Numbered from the stretch's first letter, positions 44,480 through 57,730 are shown. The stretch is 64,000 nt of DNA from Silene conica (GCA_029255685.2 CM055312.2:26816203-26880202), one strand, 5' to 3'. Translations and numbers: made by a program. Notes: generated from the letters alone by a model not told the origin.

Positions 44480-44859
44480 GCATATGTCATGCTTATGAAT
44501 GCAATATAAAAATGTTCAACCACTATATATCATTCTCATAATAATCACACTTGCATCCATAACATACAATATACACATGCATTCAAAGCACGTCATAGAA
44601 TATGGTACCAGTGTATCCTACCTTGATAGCAATATAGTCCAATGGCAAGCCAGTAAGTAACAGAATTATGCATATGCCATGCTTATGAATGCAATATAAA
44701 AATGTTCAACCACTATATATCATTCTCTTAATAATCACACTTGCATCCATAACATACAATATACACATCCATTCAAAGCACGTCATAGAATATGGTACCA
44801 GTGTATCCTATCTTGATAGCAATATAGTCCAATGGCAAGCCAGTAAGTAACAGAATTAT
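44480..44859. repeat. 190-bp tandem duplication in the left LARD LTR
   Basis: CATATGTCATGCTTATGAAT at 44481 recurs as CATATGCCATGCTTATGAAT at 44671. The right LTR has a single copy (from about 50528), so the duplication is younger than the insertion or arose in one LTR only. Confidence 0.85.
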
Positions 44860-45157
44860 GCCACTTCAAAACCGTTACCTAACAAATATAATATGAATAA
44901 TAATTACTAACTAATATAACTACGTAAACAAGGTATAATATAACAACTAATCAATATAATTAACCAAGTAATGTATTACGCATAACAAGACGATATTAAG
45001 CACGACTAGTCAATTAACTCGATTAGGTGATTAATTAAAAATACCGTCACAACACTATTTAAACAAACTCAACTAGTTAAACTAATTAAATTACTAACAA
45101 CATCCAAATTTACTAATAACAATAATACCAATAATACTACTAATAATATTAATAATC

Positions 45158-45194
<37 letters not shown>

Positions 45195-45559
45195 TACAAC
45201 GACAACAGCAACAACAACGAAATCCGAATGCTAATAACATAACGACAACAGTCCCCAACGACCCTTACACCTTCAGCGACCTTGGAGAAACTTGGTACAA
45301 AAAACCCGAAGTGCACTAACTCACTAGTACTTGTAACTTTTAATTTGATTATAGCTCATTAATTAACATTGAAAGAGAAAAGTTCTAGAGTTTAAAAAAA
45401 AATGACACAAGTATGAAAATACTACGGAAACTCTTTTGAATTCCGTTCATGCTAATGGCTAGCATATTTGAATGAATTATAAGAGAGTTGTACACTTTTC
45501 CAGTAACCACAAAATTCATCTTATCAAATACTAATACAAACAAATTACCCCTTAGTTAA

Positions 45560-45775
45560 AACACAAATTCTCATTTGTGGCACATATATCCGTCACACGT
45601 TTGCGACGGGTCAAATATTATTCATGTAAGAAGGAAAAGACAAACACTTTGTGATTCCCTATGCTTGTCCTATCTACACAAGTGGGAGCTATCCGACCCG
45701 TCATAAGCTTGTGACGGATATATCCGTCATAAGCTTGTAACGGATATATCCGTCATAAGGGAGATTTATCGTAAT
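45560..45775. mobile_element. MITE-like element in the left LARD LTR
   Basis: CACAAATTCTCATTTGTGGC at the left, and repeated ATCCGTCATAAGCTTGTGAC/GGATAT palindromes ending AAGGGAGATTTAT at the right. It is present at 51425-51610 with one 26-bp palindromic repeat fewer. It is older than the LTR duplication event, since both LTRs carry it. Confidence 0.5.
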
Positions 45776-47646
45776 CAAAACTCTACCTGTGAGTGTCTTG
45801 TCGGATAAACAACATAAACAAAATTCCACCACATGTTAAGGATATGTTAATGATCAGCAAAATGAATTTATCAACATTTTTACAATCTAGAAGCTACGAA
45901 ATCAACAATCATATCATATTTCCCCAATTCCTAAATACACAGCACAAAAATGTGAAATCCATAACAATAATCAATAAATAGAAAATAGAATTTACCTGCG
46001 ACCCAGAAACTTCTTGCTGAACAAATTGGTAAACATAACGAATTGATAATCATTACTTGGAACTGAATTAATTAGAGAGCATAGCAGCATAGTAATGGTA
46101 GAGTTGTATGAGGAAGGGGAGACTATGCTTAGTCGATGCATTAGGGGAAGGTAGGTTTTTTTTATTATTATTTGATTGTACCCGGTTTCTCAACTCCAAA
46201 ACCGAGCCCAACACTTTTCTTACTCGGCCCATCACGCATCTCGAGACACTCTGACATTTATATGACGTTCTCAACTCGTAACTTAAAATAAACGCGACAT
46301 ATAAATAATTATACTAATTAAATTATGTAATTTAGTAGTAGTAAATATTAATTGAAATTAATTATAAAAATATCAGCACTTGCATAAGAATATATCAAAA
46401 AATTATGATTTAAATATAATTATGACTTAAATAATAAAACAAGTATAGATGAGAAATAAATATAAAATAGGAAATATATTTAATTATAAATATATTATCA
46501 AAATTAAAGAAATACAAAATAATCGTATAAATACGATTTATAAAAGAAATAACAGTTTACGTAAAATACTTTATAAACATTTTATTTGAAATACGTTTAT
46601 AAAACATGGTTTGACAGTTGTTGACCAAGGCTAAAATACGGGGTATTACAGTCTTCCCTCCTTAAAATGAACTTCGTCCCGAAGTTCACCGCCCCGTAAC
46701 GGTAACGAAACATCAAACAAGCACGAAACAACACAAGTAGCACGTATATAGGCTTCAAAACGCGAAATGTTACATTCTACCCTCGTTAAGAAAACTTTGT
46801 CCCCAAAGTTTAACGTACGACGGAAATACATGACACTGAAAGGACCACGCACATTGGCCAAAACATAACAATTTAATTAGCAGGCTCCATGTATGGTAAA
46901 TCTCAGTCAAACCCTATCATGATATACCAACTAGCTTGATCGTATTTCATCAAGATTTTACAATCCTATCCTCCTTAAAACATGGTTACGTCCCCGTAAC
47001 CCCATTATAAAATTCCACATTCAATGCTCAAGAGGATCATCAAAACAACAGTCACAATTCATCTGATAAGTTAATTACTCTATACTGGACAACTAGCATC
47101 CGACTTTTAAAGCAACAAAACATATTTGTCAATTTCATGCTGCGCAGTAAAACAGAATCAAGATAACTAGCACCTACATACCCTTGGAGATATTGACACA
47201 AAATTAACACATTTATATCAATGTAGACAATCAGCTAACTCATAGTTCATACTTGACGAATTAAAATATTTAATATTAGTAATCATAATATATACATAAG
47301 ATCATGTTTATGCACACAAGCTTCAGAAAAGACATTGGGCAAAATTTCAATTAATGTAATAGCATCTGCATAAATGAAACTACTTTATATATAACTCACC
47401 AAAATGAATAAGATTATACTATCATCTAATAAGGTTCATATTCATATCATATGCCTAGTGTTTAGGTTACTAATGCCATATCAGAGTATTACATGGTTGC
47501 ATCACATAATTCCTATTCGCGGTTAAACTTTTATATTGAAATTTACATAACTCACAATTTCAACAATCAAACATCATGCAACAACTTTCAAAAATCATAT
47601 TTAAATAAACGCTCAGACATTTTGTGAGATTTTATAGTTTTTAGAA

Positions 47647-48181
47647 GGATAATTTGTGAGAAACTACCTTACATTTATGTCCATTTGTGAACAACTACCT
47701 TACTTTTTGTTTTTGGTTAAAAACTACCTTTCATTTTAATTTTATGTTAAAAACTACCTAAAAAAAGTTTTGACCCAATTTCTTTTTATTATTGGTTTCA
47801 CATGTGTGATTTCTCTAAATTTTCATTCTTATTTTGTCGTTAAACTTGATATCCAAGCTTATCCTTCTTATCTAAAGTTCTAAACGAAAGGGAATTCTTG
47901 CCATTAGCTTCAATTTCTTTCTTTAAGCATGTGAAATAATTGGTCCGGATGATGAACATGGGCTAAATCGTATGAACTCTATGCTATTCGTGAATAAGAA
48001 TGAAAATTTAGAGAACTCACACGTGTGAAATCCAACTCATAAATAGAAATTGGCTTCAGAAATTTTTTTAGGTAGTTTTTAACAAATACTGAAAATAAAA
48101 GGTAGTTTTTAACAAAAAAAAAAAGTAAGGTAGTTGTTCACAAATGGACATAAATGTAAGGTAGTTTCTCACAAATTATCC
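47647..48181. mobile_element. Mutator-type MITE with 9-bp target duplication
   Basis: Flanks 47638-47646 and 48182-48190 are both TTTTTAGAA. The ends are GGATAATTTGTGAGAAACTA and its inverse. Inverted arms extend about 200 bp, including TTACATTTATGTCCATTTGT and AACAACTACCTTACTTTTT. No ORF. Confidence 0.88.
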
Positions 48182-49915
48182 TTTTTAGAAAATATAATGA
48201 ATTAACTAATCATAGGAAAAAGAATCAAATGCAAAGCTTAAGGAAATTATTTATAAATTTTTTTGTTTACAACTCAGTTGGTCTGAAAAAAAAAACTTTA
48301 CAGCAATTAAACAGAAAATTGAGCAACTTGCAAAAATCACCATTAAATAACGACTTGTTAAGATTTTACGTGGCCTATCATTTTGAAAACATGAATGAAT
48401 ATTGTAAACATTGGAGTTGGATTTATGCATAAACAGTAACCACGTTTTAAATGATTTCTCTTTCAAAAACATGAGTCAAAACAGAACTGTGAGGTAACAA
48501 TTTGACCATTGTCGACTAAAATATTTATTTCTCCCAAAATACAACTCCTATAACCTGAAACCAAAAGCATAGGAAAGCTAACTCATAAGGTTATCATAAA
48601 TAAAATTTTCTTACTCATATATGGAAGACATTTTAAATGACAGCTCGCACAAACAAGGCAACATTCTGAAAATTTATCAAACTTTTGGTTCCTTTTAAAA
48701 TTACTTCACATTATCACACAACCATACTTCCTCCAAAACATGACATATCATATGAAGCATAATATCACTTTGCATCATATACCATTTATTCATTATCTCA
48801 AACCGAAAATGTCATCTAGAAAACGGTAAAGATTGTGAAACCGAAAAAAAAATAGAGTCAACTAAATAACTCAATAGTTATATATGTATAAACATTGCAT
48901 TAGTTTCTATCATCGTAACAATCACGACTTATTTAAGTACGTAAATATATGCTAGAGATCGATCACTAAGGTGCCACTTATTGAATATTAACCTTATAAC
49001 TAAATTAAATGTATATAATTAGACGTAAAAAAAAATTGGCATGTAATTTTCAACAAATAACTATATAACATTCATGCCTTAGGGCAACACATTCAGTATA
49101 TCACTAGACATGGATTGATAAGGCAATTAGTAAAATAATAACAATCATAAATATCAAAATTCGATCATATTTGCCTAGTAAGCCAAACAATAAACTCTTG
49201 CAAAGAATAAGGCATTCAAACAAGAAGTATATACACACTTAAAATAGCCATAAAAAAAATTATCAACAGACACGACATCTGTTTCGGCCTACTAGCTTTA
49301 CACATAGGACTTAACTTGATTCTGCATCCTGTAACAACATAGCCTGACTGGCACTACCAACCATTCCAGTCAATCATTGGCATATCTCTCCTACATCTAA
49401 CCTCCTAGGTAGCTATAGCTTATGGTGCTTCTATCATCAACTCATTACGCATATCATTATACTATATCTTTACCTAAGGGTTCAGGGATCATATATATAG
49501 CCGCATGCATATCATTATACAAGTCAAACTCATATTTCAACTCATATACTCATACTCATATTCTCAAAACTTGGAAGTCATACATGTCAACCAACATTCA
49601 ATATCATTATCATGCTTCACAATACAGATCTCCAACCATGTTTCACATCATAACTTACCTCATTCCGCTCCTGCAAAACTGATAGTACAATATAGGCAAT
49701 ATAGACAAGTTCTGATCTTTTATCTTGTTACTACCCACTCTCTGCATCACTCAAGGGTTACCAGGTTAGACTGGAAGGGCTAGTGACTTGGTTTGAGGGG
49801 GCCCCTAACTCATCCCAATCCTGGGGGCTTCTAACAGTTACTAGCCTGGGGTTCGTTCTATTTGACTCTTCCTATGTTCATTATTTTTCATTTGGTTTAG
49901 GCCTGAGGATCGTTC

Positions 49916-49927
49916 GCTCTGATACCA
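49916..49927 (-). other. Primer-binding site, initiator tRNA-Met type, of the LARD
   Basis: The minus strand reads TGGTATCAGAGC three bases after the LTR end, fixing the element on the minus strand. Confidence 0.88.
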
Positions 49928-49930
49928 CTT

Positions 49931-52458
49931 TGTAACACCCCCATTTATTTAAGATCCTTTAGCAAGACATTCTCAATAAATAGAGTGGTTACCATCTCGA
50001 AATGTCCGAGGTAGTGAATAACAAAGTAAAACAACCAAAGTACTTTAAACAAAAACTGATAAAATTTAAACTTATGTTATTACATTTGCTACTCAGCGGA
50101 AAAGAAGGTACAACTAATGACTACTCTAGATGTGATTTAATTCTAGGTCGGTCCAAGTATGCATCTCACATTCCTGCCCCAGCTCCTAGCTCATCTGTCT
50201 CTGACCTGTAAAAATCTACTCCCCAATCCGGATGATCGTAGGTGTACACGAATACACTGTCAACTTCACGGTTGAGTAGGGTAACACAATAATTATAATG
50301 CCACAATTATGATATGCAAATGCAATGATATGCTCGAGCTCAACATCAATCTCATTCTCAATCACAAATCTCAATCTCAAACCCGTAACACTCAGCCATA
50401 CCGAACCTCCCGGCAGACTATAGTCGGCCGTCGCCGAACACCAGCATAACAGCTGAGGTCACCAGGTCTACTCCTGCAGAACTAGCCTGGGCCCAATAAT
50501 ATCTCATCATCTCAATTCCGTATCCAATGCATATGTCATGCTTATGAATGCAATATAAAAATGTTCAACCACTATATATCATTCTCATAATAATCACACT
50601 TGCATCCATAACATACAATATACACATCCATTCAAAGCACGTCATAGAATATGGTACCAGTGTATCCTACCTTGATAGCAATATAGTCCAATGGCAAGCC
50701 AGTAAGTAACAGAATTATGCCACTTCAAAACCGTTACCTAACAAATATAATATGAATAATAATTACTAACTAATATAACTACGTAAACAAGGTATAATAT
50801 AACAACTAATCAATATAATTAACCAAGTAATGTATTACGCATAACGAGACGATATTAAACATGACTAGTCAATTAACTCGATTAGGTGATTAACTCAAAA
50901 TACCGTCACCACACTATTTAAACAAACTCAACTAATTAAACTACAACATCCAAATTTACTAATAACAATAATACCAATAATACTAATAATAATATTAATA
51001 ATCATAATAACAACAACAACAATAATAATAATAATAATAACAATACAACAACGACAGCAACAACAACGAAATCCAAATGCTAATAACATAACGACAACAC
51101 TCCCATACGACCCTTACACCAGACGCCCTTAATTCAGCGACCTTGGAGAAACTTGGTACGAAAACCCGAAGTGCACTAACTCACTAGTACTTGAAACTTT
51201 TAATTTGATTATAGCTCATTAATTAACATTGAAAGAGAAAAGTTCTAGAGTTTAAAAAAAATGACACAAGTATGAAAATACTACGGAAACTCTTCTGAAT
51301 TCCGTTCATGCTAATGGCTAGCATATTTGAATGAATTATAAGAGAGTTGTACACTTTTCCAGTAACCACAAAATTCATCTTATCAAATACTAATACAAAC
51401 AAATTACCCCTTAATCAAAACACAAATTCTCATTTGTGGCACATATATCCATCACACGCTTGCGACGGGTCAAATATTATTCATGTAACAAGGAAGAGAC
51501 AAACACTTTGTGATTCCCTAGGCTTGTCCTATCTACACAAGTGGGAGCTATCCGACCCGTCATAAGCTTGTGACGGATATATCCGTCGTAAGGGAGATTT
51601 ATCGTAATCAAAACTCTACCTGTGAGTGTCTTGTCGGATAAACAACATAAACAAAATTCCACCACATGTTAAGGATATGTTAATGATCAGCAAAATGAAT
51701 TTATCAACATTTTTATAATCTAGAAGCTACGAAATCAACAATCATATCATATTTCCCCAATTCCTAAATACACAGTACAAAAATGTGAAATCCCTAACAA
51801 TAATCAATAAATAGAAAATAGAATTTACCTGCGACCCAGAAACTTCTTGCTGAACAAATTGGTAAACATAACGAATTGATAATCATTACTTGGAACTGAA
51901 TTAATTAGAGAGCATAGCAGCATAGTAATGGTAGAGTTGTATGAGGAAGGGGAGACTATGCTTAGTCGATGCATTAGGGGAAGGTAGGTTTTTTTTATTA
52001 TTATTTGATTGTACCCGGTTTCTCAACTCCAAAACCGAGCCCAACACTTTTCTTACTCGGCCCATCACGCATCTCGAGACACTCTGACATCTATATGACG
52101 TTCTCAACTCGTAACTTAAAATAAACGCGACATATAAATAATTATACTAATTAAATTATGTAATTTAGTAGTAGTAAATATTAATTAAAATTAATTATAA
52201 AAATATCAGCACTTACATAAGAATATATAAAAATTATGATTTAAATATAATTATAACTTAAATAATAAAACAAGTATAGATGAGAAATAAATATAAAATA
52301 GGAAATATATTTAATTATAAATATATTATCAAAATTAAAAATAATCGTATAAATACGATTTATAAAAGAAATAACAGTTTACGTAAAATACTTTATAAAC
52401 ATTTCATTTGAAATACGTTTATAAAGCATGGTTTGACAGTTGTTGACCAAGGCTAAAA
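49931..52458 (-). repeat. LARD LTR, right copy (5' LTR), 14 bp short
   Basis: Starts TGTAACACCCCC and runs closely with 43882-46636, then stops at GGCTAAAA, where the left copy continues TACGGGGTATTACA. It differs by the absent 190-bp duplication and scattered substitutions. Confidence 0.85.
51425..51610. mobile_element. MITE-like element in the right LARD LTR
   Basis: Counterpart of 45560-45775 with a shorter palindromic repeat block. Confidence 0.5.
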
Positions 52459-52811
52459 TGGTATCAGAGCGACCCTGCGACTGTGTGGTGAGCCTGTGGT
52501 CGGGAGTACCCGGGTCACATGTACACCTAGCGGGGCACGATTCTGGCCCTGGTTGTGGTCAAGGTTGAGGCACAACGAGGACATTGTGTTCTTTAAGTGG
52601 GGGAGTTTGTAACACCCCAAGAGTATGAGAGAAAAGTTGTCCCACATCGGTAGAATGTGAGGCTTGTGATATGTTTATAATAGTTTCGACCCACCACTTA
52701 GTAACAAGGCCTTGTGCTTTTGGGCTTAAGTGAGGACAAATAATGGGCCCAAAGGCTTGCCTCCCATCTTATTGGGTTTGTGTTACGGCGGTGGTGGGTC
52801 GGGTTGTTACA
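52459..52811 (+). mobile_element. TRIM retrotransposon lacking its 5' LTR
   Basis: TGGTATCAGAGC (52459-52470) is a tRNA-Met primer site followed by a 124-bp interior. AAGTGGGGGAGTT (52595-52607) is the polypurine tract. The 3' LTR runs 52608-52811, TGTAACACCCCA to GTTGTTACA, with the TTGTCCCACATCGG core seen in many plant TRIMs. There is no coding capacity. The 5' LTR is replaced by the end of the LARD LTR. Confidence 0.85.
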
Positions 52812-53152
52812 CCTTGGGCAACCAATCTAGCTTTGTACCGCTCAATGCTACCATCGGCTTTATATTTTACCTTGTAAACCCACTTATATCCAGTGGGTTT
52901 CTTTCCTTGTGGTAAATCAACAATTTTCCAAGTCCCATTAGCTTTCAAGGCCTCGACTTCTCTACTCATCGCCTTCCTCCATTCCAATACTTTGGAAGCC
53001 TCAAAATAATTCGTAGGTTCATGTATTTCATCGATTTTCGCTAAAAAAACCACTTGTGGGACAAAGAAAAACAATTGTTTACGACATAATTTTCTATTGG
53101 ATAACGCGTACCTTTCTTTGAAGGTGATGATTTTTCGGATTGAGCAGCTGAT
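52812..53152 (-). pseudogene. Copia reverse transcriptase fragment, proximal part
   Basis: [40 protein letters not shown] and [20 protein letters not shown], then [11 protein letters not shown], the start of copia RT. It is interrupted on one side by the TRIM end at 52811 and on the other by the LTR at 53155. The rest of the target gene lies at 43740-43881. Confidence 0.85.
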
Positions 53153-53760
53153 GTTGTAAAACCCCTCGTCGCAGCGGAAAAATAAAACATTCAAACATGC
53201 CAAAATTTACGTGGAATTTAAACTTTAACATGCACGATAAACGAGGTGAATTAAACACAAACTATACAAACTGAAAGAAGCAAGACATAGATAAGCATAT
53301 GTCTAAGTACGAAAAGTGTAAATACAAACAGCCTGGGATGGTACATCCCTACAGGCACTCAAGTATAAATCCAAAATATATAGGTCTAGCTAACGATAGA
53401 AATGGTAAGTCATCGATGAAAGGTATCATCGCTCGCTAGCCTCCGGTAACCACCCATCAACCTGTCATGTACCTACATACATGAAAAACATGTACGCCAC
53501 AATCAGTGGGGAGTGACTAGAATTCCCCTAGCCACCTATTGTTAACTACACGTAACACATAAAGCATACAACATACTCCAACAGTTATAACATGTGAAAC
53601 ATATATATCAATATCTCAACTTTCATATCATCATGCAAACACTTGCAAAGGCTCTCAACTAACTTCGGAAACTATTTGAAATGAGAGCCGGTCTCCCTTC
53701 CGGTTGCCCGGCCGTGGGGGTCTTTCAATCCAAACCATTTACGAAACCAGGCTAAGAGTC

Positions 53761-54330
53761 GTCCAATGCCTTGGACGAACAGTTCTAAGATAAGCAACAC
53801 TCTATATAAACACAATCAATCAACAACATCTGACATTGTACCCCAACTCAGGCAAGCATATGCAAATCAACAATATCTAGCACCTACCCCAACTCAGGCA
53901 AGAACTAGACACAATCAGCAATATCAAAGTCACAGCCCAACTCACGTAAACTTGGCACACAAATCAGCAAGCATACACCCGTAGCCGCAACTCAGGCACG
54001 GATGGATACCAATCGGATAATAATGGTTCATAACGCAACTCAGTCAGAACCATTACCCTTCGTAGTGAAATCGGGATCCCAACTCAGACCCAACCCATTA
54101 CGTTCAAACAAACTCACGGTAGGACAGAGGTCGCAACTCAGACATATTCCTACCGCATCATCCATACACTAGACGGTCCGTACGTCGCAACTCAGACTAG
54201 GTCGTCACGCCACAAACACTCACATGTCAAACTAGAGGATCGCAACTCAGATCATAACTTGACACGCATCAAACATCAGTACATATCGTACTCTAGCGGT
54301 CCGAACTGAGACATATTCCGATATGTACTA
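53761..54330. repeat. Array of about ten potential hairpins with CAACTCAG core
   Basis: The core CAACTCAG (variants CAACTCAC, GAACTGAG) recurs about every 45-60 bp. It is enclosed by inverted arms that differ in each unit. Examples: TAATGGTTC/GAACCATTA (54021-54029/54047-54055), CGGTAGGA/TCCTACCG (54117-54124/54148-54155), TGTCAA/TTGACA (54225-54230/54259-54264) and GTACATATCG/CGATATGTAC (54279-54288/54319-54328). A further hairpin GTCCAA-TGCC-TTGGAC opens the array at 53761-53776. Confidence 0.75.
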
Positions 54331-54877
54331 CAACCAAGTCCTTAGTCCTAAACTTGTAGACCTCTAAACAACACTTAATTGACCCCGGGAACTAAGTTGA
54401 GGGAGAGCCGGTTTTCCTTTCGGTTACCCGACCGGGGGCCTCTATCCTCTCTCCATTCCCGAACCCAATATAGTGCCAGCCGAACCTCGGGGACTTCAAA
54501 CACACATACACATGTAAGAGAAGACCAAGTTCGATAACAACCATGAACAACCTAAGACTTTCCTCTACAAGTCTAAGGGTTCATATTCAACTAACTAGGT
54601 TCACTAAGTCTAATAAGAAACCTAAGAAAATGATTAACTTAAGATAAGAAATAAACATTCTAAGCTATTACTTACTATATTATCATTACCATTAAGAATT
54701 AACTAAACTTATATAAGTAACTAACCACTTTACTAAATCTTACCTACCTCCAATATACATTTAGTACTAAGTATATACATCACAAAACATCACTTAAACA
54801 TCCTAAAAATAATTGGGATACAAGCCCCCAAAACAGCTCGAAAAACAATTAAACAAGCAAAAGCTACAACGGTTTTT

Positions 54878-54951
54878 GCGCAGCCTGCGCAAGAGGGTGC
54901 GCAGCTGCGCCTAGATTGCGCAACCTGCGCTTGGTGGTGCGCAGCCTGCGC
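54878..54951. repeat. GCGCAGCCTGCGC palindrome pairs
   Basis: Boxes at 54878-54890, 54899-54910, 54918-54930 and 54939-54951. Steps are 21, 19 and 21 bp, so it reads as two pairs with the 21-bp register. Box 2 (GCGCAGCTGCGC) is a perfect palindrome. Confidence 0.85.
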
Positions 54952-57730
54952 CGAAGCACGGGCCAGGTATGTTTCGCGTGTTTCCTGCAATTCGCCAATT
55001 CAATCAAACTTTCGACAAACACCTCTAAACCATGATTTCTAGTATCAAACCTATACTATCAACACATAACAACTCATAACAATCCCAAGTGTATCTCATA
55101 TATGATCTTTAATCAAAATCAAGCATTAACAAGCATAAGAACGAAAATCCCAAATTATACCGATCTCCATATATACTCACAAATTCCACTTAAACCATGA
55201 ATTCAACATAGTTCTTCCACAATAACATCATAAGAAGCATAAAGATGATAAAAGTAAACCTAAACATGTTCCTAAACACAAGATTTCATCCAAAATCACA
55301 ACAAGCATGCTACTTTAACAATTTAGGTCGAGGTACTCATAATAGTCACCTTTTAGCGGTTTATGCTCCAAACTCTTCTTTAATAACGTAAGAGTCGACC
55401 TCGGGATCCTCTAATCCAACTCCTACAACAATAAAAACGGAAATTAAGAGCTAGAAACGGAATTGGGTCAAAACAGCCCATTTTTCGAAATCAAGAAAAC
55501 TGAAATTGAAAGAGATAGAAAGATTGAAAATCTCGAGAGGATTCCGAAAATATAAAATTTACCTTGATACGAGTTCGGGAAGGGGTCGAGAACGTGATTT
55601 GAAGCTTAAAGAAAAGATGAACAATGGAGTTTCTTTCTTATAGTGAAATGAATTGTGAAATGAAGATGTCGATGGAGAGGAGGGTTTATGTAGGGTTTAG
55701 GTTGTCCTTTTTGCTTTTACTTGAGTCGGGTTTTATTTGTTTAAGTGATACGGACTCAAGCCGGGAAATGAAATGCCAAGTGAACATCTTAAGAATTAAA
55801 ATATTCTTAAGACGGAACTTAACGGAAAACTTAAAATTAACTTACGATTTATTATTAAAATAATATTATATTCTGGAAAATACTTTAAAATCATTAAAAT
55901 ACTATTTACGAAAATACGGGATGTTATAATCACCCCAACTTTCAAAACGTTTCGTCCTCGAAACTTGAAGACAAAAGTAAGTACGAAACAACTCCAGCTA
56001 TGAAAACGTTCCACCTGGGTTTCGGTAACCCAAAACTTTATCTTTCGAAAAGGTTTAAAAAAGAAATAGATTCCAAGGCACAAGTCTTTGTAATGGACAT
56101 TGGGATTCTCGTTACGTATTCAAGAGTCTGACATTCCAAATCTGAGACAAGTCCCAAAATTAAATCAGTAAGGTTCAAAATTTAGATTGATTCGGTGTTG
56201 ATAAGCACAGCACAGGTTATCAGACGTCTCCAATAACAAGTTCCAGTGGCAATCAACGCTGAAATCCATCAAGGTTGTAAAACATTCGGCTCTTTAAAAC
56301 CAGGTTTCCCTCAAAATTAAACTTTATTCTCAAATTCTTGAAAGAGTAAAATTGTACCAACGACAAAAGGTTACTTCCAACGGAAAAGGAAGTAGTTTCA
56401 AATTTGAAAACAAACAAGATTTTCCAAAAACTGCAATTTTCAAAGTGAACGATAAGGAACAATTTCAAAAACGGTCATTGGGAGCGTAGAAACGATCATA
56501 GAGATTACTTTCGACACGAAGGATTGTGAGTTTCTAGTTTCACAGCTGACAGAACATATAAGGAGGATCGAAGGAACGGAACAACCAGATTGAAGGTTAA
56601 GGAAGATGACAATTCAAGTGATCTCTAGACTCTCATTGGGTTCAAGATCCCTCTTATCATTATCTCATCCACAGAACAAGGTATTCCTCAACAAGAAGGG
56701 TTTCCAAAACTCTCATTCAGCTCACACTAAAACCCATTCATCAACAGTTAAAGATTCCTCACTCAAGGTGGAAGTTTAAGCACATATCCTAGACCAAGGT
56801 TAACGCACTTCCAAAACTCTAAGCCAGAAAATTCCATTATAACATCGAATTCCAAAGAGTTAGGATACCATACGCTCTACACCACGACTCTTCCCAATCA
56901 GATAGGCCATAACCAAAATTATCTATAACCTTTAGTCTTAACAGTTCGATCCTAACAAACTTATTCCACAAGGTTCAAAATCCTCAAATTCCAAATCTGT
57001 TACAATACAGTGAACATTCAAACTAAGGCCTTATTAAGGTAACAATTTCCAAATTCTCAGGTTTCTTAGCCACTTACCTAAAAGTATACACTTCAAAGAA
57101 AAGTTCCAAAGAAGTAACCGCTTTCATTCCTACAGTTTCCATAAGGTTTAGTTATTCAAATTCTGAGATTCCTTAAACGATATTCATGAACACTTATAAG
57201 TTGCAAATCTCTACACTATGATTACCACAACCATCAATGGTTACCCATCAATCACCATTGAAGTATTATTAAGCCAACGGGCTCCCATTCTCCTAGAAGT
57301 TATCATAAACGATTCACCTATCAGTGGTGTATTTTCCAATCTCAATAAGTGCTTGGATAGGTAAATGTTGAGGTTCAATAAGTAACTTAAGGTCAACACT
57401 CAGTCAGCTCCATAAGTCCACTTGCAAATGTCTCAACACTCTCACACCGTTACCAATAACTCTCGCTCCTCAAGTATGTGGTCCTTTCTGTAATTAAGTG
57501 ATTCCTCAAGATCAAGTAGCACTAACTTACCTCATTCATCCATTTAACCATATCATCATTATCTAAGGCACATTCCTCTAAATTCATCTAGAACTCCAAG
57601 CATTCTATTCAAATCCTCCAATGGTATCTTAAAATCTACAATTACCACTTACACACCGATCCATCTAACATGGAACTCTCAAGACGGCACACTATCCAAT
57701 ATCGCCCGAATATTATTATCATAACTTTCT

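Larger units (their letters stand above)
43882..46650 (-). repeat. LARD LTR, left copy (3' LTR)
   Basis: TGTAACACCCCC to GGGTATTACA, 2769 bp. Because the primer site lies at 49916-49927 on the minus strand, this is the 3' LTR. It holds a 190-bp tandem duplication (44480-44859), an 18-bp palindrome CTAGTTCTGCAGAACTAG at 44419-44436, an AAT microsatellite and a MITE-like insertion. Confidence 0.85.
46651..49930 (-). other. Non-coding interior of the LARD
   Basis: 3.28 kb without any gag or pol similarity on either strand. The minus-strand polypurine tract is the complement of GTCTTCCCTCCTTAAAA at 46651-46667. A MULE-type MITE sits at 47647-48181. The rest is AT-rich and unrecognised. Confidence 0.7.
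43882..52811. mobile_element. Composite insertion: minus-strand LARD joined to a plus-strand TRIM, CCTTG at both outer ends
   Basis: Flanks 43877-43881 and 52812-52816 are both CCTTG, at one point in a Copia RT gene (between ARLVAQG and FTQVEG). The left end is TGTAACACCCCC of a 2769-bp LTR and the right end is GGGTTGTTACA of a 204-bp TRIM LTR. The unit inside is LTR, 3.28-kb interior, LTR (minus orientation), then TRIM primer site, interior and 3' LTR (plus orientation). The right LARD LTR lacks its last 14 bp and the TRIM lacks its 5' LTR, so both were trimmed at the join. Confidence 0.75.
53155..55928 (-). repeat. 3' LTR (left copy) of the 53155 element
   Basis: Ends GGGATGTTATA where the related fragment at 17786 ends GGGATGTTACA, so the terminal CA has mutated. 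It holds the hairpin array (53761-54330) and GCGCAG palindrome pairs (54878-54951). Confidence 0.85.

Noticed and set aside
45680-45770. Third family of 21-bp-spaced palindromes (CCGTCATAAGCTTGTGACGG)
   Set aside because: The units step 26 bp and belong to the end of a MITE-like element, so they do not follow the 12-9-12 rule.
54790-54990. Cys/Ala-rich minus-strand ORF over the GCGCAG boxes
   Set aside because: It lies in an LTR, changes length between the two LTR copies and derives from the palindromic boxes.
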